Shown piece by piece: positions 55,228 through 64,000 of a stretch of 64,000 bases of DNA. The stretch covers positions 62,001 through 126,000 of the forward strand of contig ONDJ01000003.1 in NCBI GenBank assembly GCA_900316575.1, in the 5' to 3' direction. The notes under the pieces were generated by a model, which saw only the letters and a program-made list of their open reading frames with translations, had not been told where the DNA came from and ran no database searches. Position 1 is the stretch's first letter, and the number at the start of each line of letters is the position of its first letter. Source of the DNA: an uncultured Prevotellaceae bacterium. Its GTDB lineage: Bacteria; Bacteroidota; Bacteroidia; Bacteroidales; Bacteroidaceae. The translations under genes and the position numbers were made by a program.

Positions 55228-57156
55228 GTGATGAAAACAAATCCAATCAATATGATGCTCAAAACATTCTTCTGTGGAGCTATTCTCTTGTTTGCAGTGG
55301 CTTGTACAGATGACCATTTTGACATCAACGATGGCGGTGGTGTTACCGCCTCGAGGACAATCTGGCAAAATATTCAGGCCGAACCTCAGCTTAGTGATTT
55401 GGCTGCAATTCTTCAGCGTGTCCCCGTTTACAAGTCTGTGAGCGACAAACGTTCTCAAGTCCTTTATTCCACACTTTTGGATCAGCCTCAAAGTTTCACA
55501 GTTTGGGCACCAATTAATGGAACGTTTGATGCTCAGTATTATCAAGACCGCCTTGATGAGGCCGAAACGATTGCCGACGACTCATTGAGGGCCGTGGCTA
55601 AGTTTCGCGTTGGCTATCAATTCTTGATGAACCACATGGCCCGCTTCAATTATGAAAGCAACTCTGGAGATCAAGAAGTTTTCTTGATGAATTCTAAGCG
55701 TGTGAATTATAATTCATCGGCCAGCCTTTTCAACAACATTCCCTTGTTGGCGGGTTATGAGAGTGTTCCGTCTTCTAATGGTACGCTCCACTTGCTCAAT
55801 GGTAGTTCTCCGTTCTATAAGAATATGCGCGAGAACATCGAAGAGGATTATCCCTCTATCACCGAAGTGCTTTATAGCAAAGGCGGTGATGATACCTATA
55901 TTTATCAGTACAATAGTTTGAACACCGATGCCAGTATTCCAGGTGCTATGAATGCTGAGGGTCAAATGGTTTACGTTGATACCATTTGGCATCGTTCAAA
56001 CAATCTGATAAACGAAGTGAACGCCCCCATTCAGAATGAGGACTCTACTTATGTAGGTATCGTTCCTGCAACGGAAGAAGCTTATCAGACAGTCCTGGGC
56101 AAACTGCTCAAGTTGTTTAAATATGGTTCAACCTATTGGACTGCATGGGACAACGAGTCAGGTCAGTATTCTAAAACCACCAATGGCTTGCAACTCTCTC
56201 AAGAAATGATAGACTCCCTGGCCTATGACCGCGCTTACAAACGTATGTTCCAAGCCATGTACATTACTCCCTCTGATTGTGGTTTTGATACAGAAACGGC
56301 AATTGACTCTGCACAACTGATCAATTACATTTTAAATGCCGATACACTCTTGACGACCACAGATCTTGTTTATCGCAATCCTACTCCAGGTAGTGTAAAT
56401 CCTATCTTTGAAGGTAAGGAACCGCGTCGTCTTTCCAATGGTTATGTCTTTGAGTTAGAGAGAGCCGATTTTGATCCTTCGCTGATATGGGCTCCGCGCA
56501 TCAACTTCTCTCCTTATGGCGGGCAGAATGTGTTGAAGGTTGTCAATGGCGTTGACGTTAAGGGAGATGCTGTTACATTGACGGGTACCAATCGCAATCC
56601 AGAAATTGGCGGCTACATTCAAGATGATCACTACCAGCGTTTCCAAGCCACTGGTAACGGAACGTTGCAGATTTTCATCGAACTGCCTAACGTATTGGCT
56701 ACCTCTTATCGCGTTAAGTTGGTGATGGCTCCAAACTATACGCGCCTTTCCGATGCACAATATAAGAGTGAACCAGTACTCGATCCCGAGACCGGCGAAC
56801 CCATGATTGATGAAGAAACTGGTGAGCCTATCACCCAGGAAATCATGGAAGAAGTGATTTCTATCTTTGATGCCACTTTGTTCTATGATACCCACCGTAT
56901 GAACCTCACAGTTGATGCTGCAAACACCATCGCTAAGGCTACGGCAGTGAGTGTTGACCAAACCGAGGCTCAAGAGTTTGTCCTCTTTGATCGTGTGACA
57001 TTCAATAAGTGCTATTATGCTCTTCCCTCTGACGACGATAGCGCACCATACCTCCTCTTCGAGATCTCGCCGCGTTATCAAAAAATTCTGGGTAAGAACA
57101 ATAATGCGCTCAACATTGTGCGTATCATTCTTGAGCCTCTTCCCGATGAAGAATAG
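55228..57156 (+). CDS. FAS1-domain surface lipoprotein (second copy)
   Basis: The 642-residue lipoprotein has a lipobox at LFAVACTDDHF (Cys26 followed by TDD). A FAS1-like region covers about 38-300, with SFTVWAPINGTFDAQYY near residue 90. The second half (about 390-560) is beta-rich with VLKVVNGVDVKGDAVTLTG and GTLQIFIELPNVLATSYRV, which resembles a binding domain not recognised here. It contains a short duplicated acidic run (DPETGEPMIDEETGEP). It occupies the same place before SusC as the first FAS1 gene but is only 60% as long. Confidence 0.78.
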   Translation: MMKTNPINMMLKTFFCGAILLFAVACTDDHFDINDGGGVTASRTIWQNIQAEPQLSDLAAILQRVPVYKSVSDKRSQVLYSTLLDQPQSFTVWAPINGTFDAQYYQDRLDEAETIADDSLRAVAKFRVGYQFLMNHMARFNYESNSGDQEVFLMNSKRVNYNSSASLFNNIPLLAGYESVPSSNGTLHLLNGSSPFYKNMRENIEEDYPSITEVLYSKGGDDTYIYQYNSLNTDASIPGAMNAEGQMVYVDTIWHRSNNLINEVNAPIQNEDSTYVGIVPATEEAYQTVLGKLLKLFKYGSTYWTAWDNESGQYSKTTNGLQLSQEMIDSLAYDRAYKRMFQAMYITPSDCGFDTETAIDSAQLINYILNADTLLTTTDLVYRNPTPGSVNPIFEGKEPRRLSNGYVFELERADFDPSLIWAPRINFSPYGGQNVLKVVNGVDVKGDAVTLTGTNRNPEIGGYIQDDHYQRFQATGNGTLQIFIELPNVLATSYRVKLVMAPNYTRLSDAQYKSEPVLDPETGEPMIDEETGEPITQEIMEEVISIFDATLFYDTHRMNLTVDAANTIAKATAVSVDQTEAQEFVLFDRVTFNKCYYALPSDDDSAPYLLFEISPRYQKILGKNNNALNIVRIILEPLPDEE

Positions 57157-57213
57157 TAAAAGCTAATCCGACTATTTCAGTCAGCCATTATTTTACGAAA
57201 GATAAATCAAGCT

Positions 57214-60200
57214 ATGAATAAGAACAGTAAAAATCTTAAGCAGCAGTTTTTCAGTCTTGGTGCTTTGGCCTTAGCTTTTGCTATTTCGCTTGGCATGTAT
57301 GCTCAGGCTCCGGCAACCTCTACTGCAGCTTCACAGCGTGCCTCTCAGCGCGGTCCTCAATACGAGCTTCGCGAAGTGTCTGGCCATGTTTATGATGCGG
57401 CCACCAAAGAACCTATGGTAGGTGTGCGCGTTCAAGCATTAGCCAATCGCCAATACACGGCAATGACCAATGCTGAAGGTGCTTATACCATAAAGATTCC
57501 TTCTTTTGTAACCGCGCTCTATATTGCCGTTGATGGTTACAATGCTACCCAAATTGCTATTAAGGGCAGTGAAGGTCAGGATGCCGTACTCTATCGCGGA
57601 CTGATCAGCGAGCAGTATAACAACGGGACAACCATTGTTAACTCCCGCAGCGTCACATTAGACCTCACCAGTTCGCAGACCATTGAGTCAGAGATAGAAA
57701 ACTCGCTCAATGCCAATATGCTGACCATCTCACGTGGCGGTCTCAATGCGCAAGGTGCCATGATGTTGATCAATGGTCTGAATTCGTTGAACACCAATGC
57801 GCAACCTCTCGTTGTAGTCGATGGCGTTATTTGGGATATGCAGTACGATCGTAGTACCATTCACGATGGCTTTGTCAACAACGTGCTCAACCTTCTCGAC
57901 CCCGAAGAAGTAGAAAGCGTTGAAGTTCTCAAGAATGCAACGTCGCTTTATGGTGCCAAAGGTGCTAATGGTGTGTTGATTATTAAGACCAAGCGCGGTA
58001 AGAGCATGGCCACGCGTATTAACGTGCGTGCCTATGGTGGCTTTGAGCTCGCTCCGTCACGTGTTAAGATGATGAACGCCGGTCAGTTCCGCAGTTATGC
58101 TGCCGAGTTGTTGGGTACTACTGACTATAATGAACTTATCAGTTCGTCCATGAATGTTCCTTTCCTCATCGAGGACCCTCAGGGCTACCGCTTCTACGAC
58201 ATGTACCACCAAGATGTTGACTGGCAGAAAGACCTTTATCGCACAGCCTTTACTCAGAACTATAAAGTCAGCGTTGAGGGTGGTGACGATGTCGCTATGT
58301 ACAACCTCTCTTTGGGTTATACCGATGGTCAGTCCACAGCTCGCAAAAACGACTTCAACCGCTTGAACATCCGCTTCAATACTGATGTCAATCTCTTCGA
58401 AGGATTTACTACGGCCATTGACCTTGGCTATGTGCGTGCGGCCTACGACCTTCGCGACAACGGATGGGCGCAGGACTATAGTTCTCGCAACATCTCCTCG
58501 CCCAACGTGCTGGGTCTCCTCCAGACACCGTTCATCAGTCCTTATATGTACTATATCTACTTCAACCAAGATACAGGCATGCTTGATCTCGGACATTCTG
58601 ATCATGTCTATACAGGTAAAATATATGAGGACGGAAACAATCCTTTGGCTTATGCAGCTGACTATGGTTTCCCTGGTGTTGCCAATCCTTATTGGATACT
58701 TCTCAATGGTAGTGGAAACAACAAGAACTTCCAAGAGCAAACACAATTCTTTATTAACGTAGCTCCGCGCTATCAGATCAATAAGAATTTGGTGATCTCC
58801 GATCGCTTCAGCTATCAGCTCAATCGTACCAATGAGAAGTACTATCTGCCTTATAATGGTACACCTATCGTAGCCGCTGAAGGCCTTGGTCCTTCACGCA
58901 ACGTTATTCGTTCACAGTTCTCTAAGGGTACAACCATATTCAACGACCTGCGTCTCGACTGGCGTAAGCAACTTGCCGCCCACTATCTGAATGTCTTTGG
59001 TGGTATGCGCTTTATGGCCAACACTTATACCAGCAGCTTCCTTGAGGTTTACAACAACGACAACGACAAGATGCCTAACATCGACTATGCTCTCCAATAT
59101 CGCAACATGAGCGGTCAGGACGACGAATGGCGTAGCATTTCTTGGTATGCAAATGTTGACTACAACTTCAAGAACATCTACTTCCTGAATGTTACTGCAT
59201 CAATGGAAAGTAGCTCACGTTTTGGTAGTGAGGCCGAGGGTGGTCTCAACCTCTTCGGTGTTCGCTGGGGCCTCTTCCCCTCTGTGCAGGCAGGTTGGCT
59301 CATCAGCAGTGAAAAATGGTTCCGCGTGCCTTCTATCGACTATTTGAAGCTCACGCTTGGCTATGACATGAGTGGTAACGATGCTATCGACTACTATGCC
59401 AGTCGTACGTTCCTCAGCAATGTTCCTTATTTGGAAAAACATACCGCCCTCGTCCTGAGCAGTGTGGCAAATCCTAAACTCTCTTGGGAAACCACTCACC
59501 GCTTCAATGCAGGTTTGCAGGCTTCAATGTTGAAGAACCGTCTGTCGTTTGCTTTGAACCTCTATTATGCCAAGACGGTTGACCTCCTTACTTATCAGAC
59601 AGTCAGCGATATTACCGGTAAGAAAGTACAGCTCACCAATGGTGGCTCGCTCAAGAATACCGGTCTTGACCTCAGCGTTGATGGAATCTTGATCAACAGC
59701 CGTAATTGGAAGTGGCAGGCTGGATTTACCATTGGCCACTATCACAACAAGATACTCGAACTGCCCGAATCACCGCTCAACTACTTCACGACCTATGCGC
59801 TTGATGCTAATGGCAATGCAGTAGGCGAGGGCAAAACCACCAATGGTTATACCAGTGCAGTTTATGCTCAGATTGTTGACAAGCAGGTTTACAACAACAT
59901 TCTCACAGCCGTAGGCCATTCCGCAGGCGTATTCTATGGATTTAAGACACAAGGTGTCTTCTCTACAGATGCCGAGGCTGCTAATGCTGGTAAGTATGGC
60001 TACTTGCGTTATCCCACTGGTATCACCGAACAGCCTTATCGCCAGTTCCGTGCAGGTGATGTTCACTTTGTTGACCAGAACAACGACGGTTGGATCAACG
60101 AAGCCGACATGGTAGAGATTGGCAACCCCAATCCCGATTTCTATGGCAACCTTTACACCCGTCTGACCTACAAGCGTGTTTCGCTCGACCTGAACTTCAA

Positions 60201-60639
60201 GTACAGCGTAGGTGGTGACATCTTCAACTATCAGCGTATGCAACTTGAGAGCGCCTCTCAGGTGAATGTCATCGGCAATCAAACACGTGCCGTTGTCAAT
60301 CGTTGGCGCTACGAAGGTCAAGTGACCGATATTCCTCGCACCATGCACTACACCAATGAAGAGTGGGTGAACAACGAACGTTTCTCTGACCGTTGGATTG
60401 AAGATGGTTCGTATCTCAAACTCAAGAAAGTGCGTCTCACATGGCAGACCCCCATCTCTCTCTCATGGCTGCAAGGCTTGACAATTTGGGGCGAGGCCAA
60501 CAATGTCTTCACGCTCACTAAGTATCTCGGCACCGATCCCGAAGTTACCGCAGGTAACGGAGTTCTCTATCAAGGTATTGACGCTGGTCGCCTTGCCGCT
60601 GGTCGTAGCTTCAATTTCGGTGTAACAATCAATCTCTAA
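57214..60639 (+). CDS. SusC/RagA family TonB-linked outer membrane transporter (second copy)
   Basis: The 1141-residue SusC-type protein has an N-terminal signal (ALAFAISLGMYAQ), a carboxypeptidase-like domain at about 50-130 (VSGHVYDAATKEPMVGVRV) and a plug with QPLVVVDGVIWD and VEVLKNATSLYGAKGANGVL. The barrel ends RSFNFGVTINL. The plug begins LNANMLTISRGGLNAQGAMM instead of the usual GLNVG(S)...RIRG, so the segment facing the substrate has diverged from the first copy. Confidence 0.93.
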   Translation: MNKNSKNLKQQFFSLGALALAFAISLGMYAQAPATSTAASQRASQRGPQYELREVSGHVYDAATKEPMVGVRVQALANRQYTAMTNAEGAYTIKIPSFVTALYIAVDGYNATQIAIKGSEGQDAVLYRGLISEQYNNGTTIVNSRSVTLDLTSSQTIESEIENSLNANMLTISRGGLNAQGAMMLINGLNSLNTNAQPLVVVDGVIWDMQYDRSTIHDGFVNNVLNLLDPEEVESVEVLKNATSLYGAKGANGVLIIKTKRGKSMATRINVRAYGGFELAPSRVKMMNAGQFRSYAAELLGTTDYNELISSSMNVPFLIEDPQGYRFYDMYHQDVDWQKDLYRTAFTQNYKVSVEGGDDVAMYNLSLGYTDGQSTARKNDFNRLNIRFNTDVNLFEGFTTAIDLGYVRAAYDLRDNGWAQDYSSRNISSPNVLGLLQTPFISPYMYYIYFNQDTGMLDLGHSDHVYTGKIYEDGNNPLAYAADYGFPGVANPYWILLNGSGNNKNFQEQTQFFINVAPRYQINKNLVISDRFSYQLNRTNEKYYLPYNGTPIVAAEGLGPSRNVIRSQFSKGTTIFNDLRLDWRKQLAAHYLNVFGGMRFMANTYTSSFLEVYNNDNDKMPNIDYALQYRNMSGQDDEWRSISWYANVDYNFKNIYFLNVTASMESSSRFGSEAEGGLNLFGVRWGLFPSVQAGWLISSEKWFRVPSIDYLKLTLGYDMSGNDAIDYYASRTFLSNVPYLEKHTALVLSSVANPKLSWETTHRFNAGLQASMLKNRLSFALNLYYAKTVDLLTYQTVSDITGKKVQLTNGGSLKNTGLDLSVDGILINSRNWKWQAGFTIGHYHNKILELPESPLNYFTTYALDANGNAVGEGKTTNGYTSAVYAQIVDKQVYNNILTAVGHSAGVFYGFKTQGVFSTDAEAANAGKYGYLRYPTGITEQPYRQFRAGDVHFVDQNNDGWINEADMVEIGNPNPDFYGNLYTRLTYKRVSLDLNFKYSVGGDIFNYQRMQLESASQVNVIGNQTRAVVNRWRYEGQVTDIPRTMHYTNEEWVNNERFSDRWIEDGSYLKLKKVRLTWQTPISLSWLQGLTIWGEANNVFTLTKYLGTDPEVTAGNGVLYQGIDAGRLAAGRSFNFGVTINL

Positions 60640-60738
60640 TCCGTATATAAGTTATCAAGTTTGTGTAGCGCGAACCGCTCTTCTTATTGGCGAAGTAGCG
60701 CCACATAAATACTAAAATCAATAACTTCAACAATACTT

Positions 60739-63021
60739 ATGAAAGCAAAATCTATCATAGGCCTTTTTGTCTGTCTGATTGGCTTCGGTGCTGTCACTAC
60801 TTCTTGTGAAGATATGCTCACCCCCGACATCACGATCGGGTCTGACGGCGACCGCACCATTTCCGATACTGTATTCAATTTTCTCGGCATTATGCGTGCC
60901 GTTCAACAAGTGGCCGAACAACACGTGATACTCGGTGAAGCACGTGGCGACCTCGTCACCACCACTTCCTACACCAGCGATTCCATTGAGCGCATCGTAA
61001 ACTTCCGCAACCCCGTTGATGGTGAGAACGAATTGCTCAATCGCGCTGCATACTATAATGTTATCAACCATTGCAACTACTATCTGCAAAATGTTGACTC
61101 TACGCGTACGCTCAACTACAACTACCTCATGAAGAAAGAGGTGGCACAAGTCATCCTCGTACGTGCGTGGGCTTACATGCAGTTGGTTCAAAACTATGGT
61201 CGTGTACCTTATATCACCGTTCCTGTCAGTTCTGCTGGCACGGGCTGGGAAACCAATCCTGCTGAAGGCTGGGTTTCGCTCGCGGCTGGCGAAGAAAATC
61301 TGCTCAACCGCCTCCTCTCTACTGGACTCCTCTTGCAGGCATATAGCTATGAGAAGGTAGAAGGTCGTCCGTCCTATGAAGCATACTTCAATGGAGCTGT
61401 GAGCATGCAGAGCCGTCTCACCATGTTCCCCGCCGACGTAATTATGGGAGAGCTCTATCTGCTGTGTGCTCAAACCCAAGCTGATTATGAGAAAGCCGCT
61501 TCCTACTTCTACGAATATCTCAGTGATGACGATGTCGTTGTAGGTTCCATTGCTGCTAATAGCAACTGTTCTTGGATGGAGTACCAAAGAGATGGTAAAA
61601 TCAGCTATCTGCTCAATTCAGGTGCTTGGAATAACTATCTCAAGGCCAGTGCAGGTTATGCCAATATGACATCTGGTAATGTTATTACCTTTGTGCCATC
61701 TGCCGCAGCATCGAATTTCGGCCTGGTTCTCAAGCGCATTCCTGAAATCTATGGTTATAGCCTGACTTCGACCAACACTACACGTACCGTTGAGCAAGAC
61801 AATCCGGACAACGACTATGTCGAACAGAGAGGTGCTGTAAACGTTTCGGGCGTTGACTACCGTTTGCGTCAGTTGCAACCTTCTAAAGGATATGAACTCC
61901 TCAACGAGTCACAGGTTTATGCCATCAATGACATTCGTTCTCGTGATGAAGAGGCAATCAGTTATCTCGAAAATGTTGGTGATGCCCGCAATTATCTCTC
62001 GGCTCCTATCTTCAACACCCACGAAGAAGGTCGCCTGCGCTTCATTCAGAAGTTTACGATAGGTAATGTTAACAACAATGGTCTTTATGCTGGTGGTGCA
62101 GCTTTCCGCTACTCTATTCCACTCTATACCATTCCGCAGATCTACCTCCACTTTGCCGAGGCTATCAACCGCGCCGGTTTCCCGCGCTATGCCTTTACAA
62201 TTCTGCGCGAAGGTCTCAACCCTAACTTCATGCCTGTCAAGCCAGCTTTAGACTCACAGGGACGTCCCGATGGCAAGCAAGGTGTCATTTACCACATTCT
62301 TTCAAAGGACGACGAGAATCATGTTCTTACGCTTAAACCAGTGCTCGACTCTGTCAGCTATCGTCATCCCAACTTGACTTACTACAAAGGTGCCAACCAC
62401 ATCTCTCCATACGAGTTGGTTAAAGCCCAAGAAAAGCCATGGCTCGACTTCAGTAATGAAAAATTGTGGAGCAACGTCCTTGGTATTCACGAATTGGGTT
62501 GTGGTCGCAGCAGTCTGCAGAACACCGCTTATGCTTATGAGAACGTAGTGGAACAGCGTATTGCTGACGAAGCCGTTCGTTCTGGTCTCTCTGTCCAAGC
62601 TGCTCGCAAGTATGCGCGCCGCATGATGGACGGCGACGAATCAGGTGACGATTCAGGTGAAGGCGGTAGCGAAGGTGACGACGAAATCGTTTGGACCATT
62701 GATACGCTCGCAATCGAAGCTCCTTCAGCCGAAGCACTTGCCGCACAGATCAATGCCGTGGAAACCCTCATTGCCGACGAAGCTGCTTTGCAACTTGGTT
62801 TTGAAGGCTTCCGCTACTACGACCTCATGCGCATGGCTCGCCACAAAAACTATGATCCCTACTTTGGTGCCAACTATGGTTCTGTATGGATGGCATGGCT
62901 CATTGCCCGCCGCGACTTGGGCTTGAAGCCCTACGAGCAGCCAACACGCTTAGGCAATGCAACCATCTACAACCTCCTTTCACAAGGAGAGTCTGGCTGG
63001 TACTTGCAAAGCCCGCATTGA
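60739..63021 (+). CDS. SusD/RagB family surface lipoprotein (second copy), with acidic insert
   Basis: The 760-residue lipoprotein has a lipobox at AVTTSCEDML (Cys23 followed by Glu-Asp). SusD features include VIDTVFNFLG-like helices near the start, EVAQVILVRAWAYMQLVQNYGRVPYI in the TPR-like part and EAALQLGFEGFRYYDLMRMARH at the C-terminus. It is about 120 residues longer than the first SusD. An acidic low-complexity stretch of Asp, Glu, Gly and Ser (about residues 631-655) sits just before the C-terminal signature helix. Confidence 0.92.
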   Translation: MKAKSIIGLFVCLIGFGAVTTSCEDMLTPDITIGSDGDRTISDTVFNFLGIMRAVQQVAEQHVILGEARGDLVTTTSYTSDSIERIVNFRNPVDGENELLNRAAYYNVINHCNYYLQNVDSTRTLNYNYLMKKEVAQVILVRAWAYMQLVQNYGRVPYITVPVSSAGTGWETNPAEGWVSLAAGEENLLNRLLSTGLLLQAYSYEKVEGRPSYEAYFNGAVSMQSRLTMFPADVIMGELYLLCAQTQADYEKAASYFYEYLSDDDVVVGSIAANSNCSWMEYQRDGKISYLLNSGAWNNYLKASAGYANMTSGNVITFVPSAAASNFGLVLKRIPEIYGYSLTSTNTTRTVEQDNPDNDYVEQRGAVNVSGVDYRLRQLQPSKGYELLNESQVYAINDIRSRDEEAISYLENVGDARNYLSAPIFNTHEEGRLRFIQKFTIGNVNNNGLYAGGAAFRYSIPLYTIPQIYLHFAEAINRAGFPRYAFTILREGLNPNFMPVKPALDSQGRPDGKQGVIYHILSKDDENHVLTLKPVLDSVSYRHPNLTYYKGANHISPYELVKAQEKPWLDFSNEKLWSNVLGIHELGCGRSSLQNTAYAYENVVEQRIADEAVRSGLSVQAARKYARRMMDGDESGDDSGEGGSEGDDEIVWTIDTLAIEAPSAEALAAQINAVETLIADEAALQLGFEGFRYYDLMRMARHKNYDPYFGANYGSVWMAWLIARRDLGLKPYEQPTRLGNATIYNLLSQGESGWYLQSPH

Positions 63022-63043
63022 TGGGTTCTGTAGGTTAACTAAA

Positions 63044-63081
63044 GCAAAAAGGAGTCAGCCCCAAGGTTGGCTCCTTTTTGC
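63044..63081. terminator. Strong terminator closing the FAS1-SusC-SusD operon
   Basis: GCAAAAAGGAGTCAGCC pairs with GGTTGGCTCCTTTTTGC around CCAA (two mismatches). The A run and T run at the stem base make it active in both directions, also for the convergent ABC-F gene. Confidence 0.88.
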
Positions 63082-63100
63082 GTAACCTTTCATTGCATAC

Positions 63101-63125
63101 GCGGGCGAGGACGTCCGCGCTCCCA
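63101..63125. repeat. Degenerate copy of the GC-rich palindrome seen at 9877
   Basis: The minus strand from 63125 reads TGGGAGCGCGGACGTCCTCG, close to TGGGAACGCAGGCGTCTCG at 9877-9895. It lies between the operon terminator and the ABC-F gene. Confidence 0.5.
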
Positions 63126-63189
63126 ACCGATACGGATTAGGATGCGTGTTTCATGGGGCGGGGGCATCACGCCTAAAAGGACGTCAAGC

Positions 63190-64000
63190 TTAGGACAATG
63201 ATTCTAAGTTGGCTGCAGCTTCTTCCCAGGCTTGCATGGCAGCTTCGAGTTCGCTGCTGAGTTCGCCATGGCGCTTATATAGTGCAGGATCGGAACTGCC
63301 CGCAGCGAGTTGAGCTTCGAGTTGCGCAATTTCTGTTTCTATACGCGACACCTCGGCTTCGGCTTGTTCCACCGCGCGTTGCAATCGTCGCAATTCGCGG
63401 GCTGCAGCCTTTTGTTGCTCGTAGTTCTGCCGAGCTGTGGCTTTGTCGGTTTCGTTGGGGGCTTCTGATGAAGAACTTGCGGCTCTTGTGTTTGAATGTT
63501 CTTCTTTCAAATGTGATGTAGCTCCCTTTGAGTTTTGAGCCTTTTGGTTGGTGCTGGAAATAGTTCCAGTGGCCGCTGTGCCGAGTTCGTGGAGCTGGTC
63601 GAGTGTTTCGATATCTTTCTTGCGCAAAAAGTCGTAGATGCCGCCAATGTGTTCGCGAACTTGCCCGCCGCCAAATTCATAGACGCGTTCCACCAATCCA
63701 TCCAGAAAATCGCGGTCGTGGCTCACCAGGATGACTGTTCCGTCGAAGGCACGTATGGCTTCTTTGAGAACGTCCTTAGTGCGCAGGTCAAGGTGATTGG
63801 TCGGTTCGTCGAGAATAAGCAGATTGACAGGCTCGAGCAGCAGCTTGATCATGGCCAAACGGCTTCGTTCGCCTCCGCTGAGCACTTTTACTTTCTTCTC
63901 GGACGCTTCGCCGCCAAACATGAAGGCACCAAGGATGTCGCGAATGCGTAAGCGCACTTCACCCGTAGCCACGTGGTCAATGGTGTCAAAAACGGTCTTT
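63190..64000 (-). CDS. ABC-F family ATPase, N-terminus outside window
   Basis: The open frame runs through the window edge; the visible 270 residues are the C-terminal part. They include VATGEVRLRIRDILGAFMF, the ABC signature LSGGERSRLAM, Walker B LLILDEPTNHLD and the switch region ILVSHDRDFL. A variable linker rich in Ser/Thr/Asn follows, then a C-terminal coiled coil (about 80 residues of Ala/Glu/Arg heptads). That is the second nucleotide-binding domain of a duplicated soluble ABC-F protein (Uup/EttA group), which acts on the ribosome. Confidence 0.92.
   Translation of the reverse strand, partial: KTVFDTIDHVATGEVRLRIRDILGAFMFGGEASEKKVKVLSGGERSRLAMIKLLLEPVNLLILDEPTNHLDLRTKDVLKEAIRAFDGTVILVSHDRDFLDGLVERVYEFGGGQVREHIGGIYDFLRKKDIETLDQLHELGTAATGTISSTNQKAQNSKGATSHLKEEHSNTRAASSSSEAPNETDKATARQNYEQQKAAARELRRLQRAVEQAEAEVSRIETEIAQLEAQLAAGSSDPALYKRHGELSSELEAAMQAWEEAAANLESLS

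Noticed and set aside
60727..61587. 286-codon minus-strand frame within the second SusD
   Set aside because: Long antisense frames recur through this operon because of codon bias; SusD features are clear on the plus strand.

Overview
The window looks like chromosome from a member of the Bacteroidales, most likely a Prevotella-like organism. Three lines of evidence support this. There are two SusC/SusD pairs, and surface lipoproteins whose lipobox Cys is followed by acidic residues. Several small families are typical of the phylum (DUF4834, DUF4250, DUF3822, DUF4301), along with a protein ending in a type IX secretion-like C-terminus. Promoters read as the Bacteroidetes primary-sigma consensus (-33 TTTG / -7 TAnnTTTG) and not as -35/-10 boxes. 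No phage, transposase, integrase or CRISPR array was seen.

Layout. 1-14204 (minus strand) is a dense housekeeping block: a cut MATE exporter, YraN, TadA, a secreted cysteine-peptidase-like protein, an ABC exporter pair, LpxH, a SufT-like protein, RadC, a GT2 glycosyltransferase, DUF4834, the phosphatidylethanolamine pair PssA/Psd, then guanine deaminase, a subtilase and a serine-type sulfatase. 14356-20252 holds an acyltransferase, GlmM and a TonB receptor with a Cys/His-rich membrane partner. 20363-26400 carries a 1648-residue surface protein, a small companion and an HD hydrolase. 26702-34104 (plus) is GyrA, two TPR proteins and an M3 peptidase. 34489-46260 is mixed: a RecD-like helicase, two zinc-ribbon membrane proteins, DUF4250, VanZ, DUF3822, RsmD, SanA-like, tRNA-Arg(CCT), tRNA-Leu(TAA), a GT4 enzyme, an outer-membrane protein remnant, DUF4301, an ECF sigma factor and a radical SAM protein. 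46613-63021 is one plus-strand operon with the order FAS1 lipoprotein-SusC-SusD given twice, closed by a strong terminator. An ABC-F ATPase runs off the right edge.

The main points of interest are as follows. The duplicated FAS1-SusC-SusD operon has no degradative enzymes. A 134-nt nested structure near 42157-42290 may be an undescribed structured RNA with a 6S-like outline. An 84-bp palindromic repeat carries a -7 promoter box on its edge and sits directly upstream of psd and glmM. An outer-membrane protein gene has decayed to its two ends but still has its terminator. All function calls come from reading motifs by eye; no database search was run.
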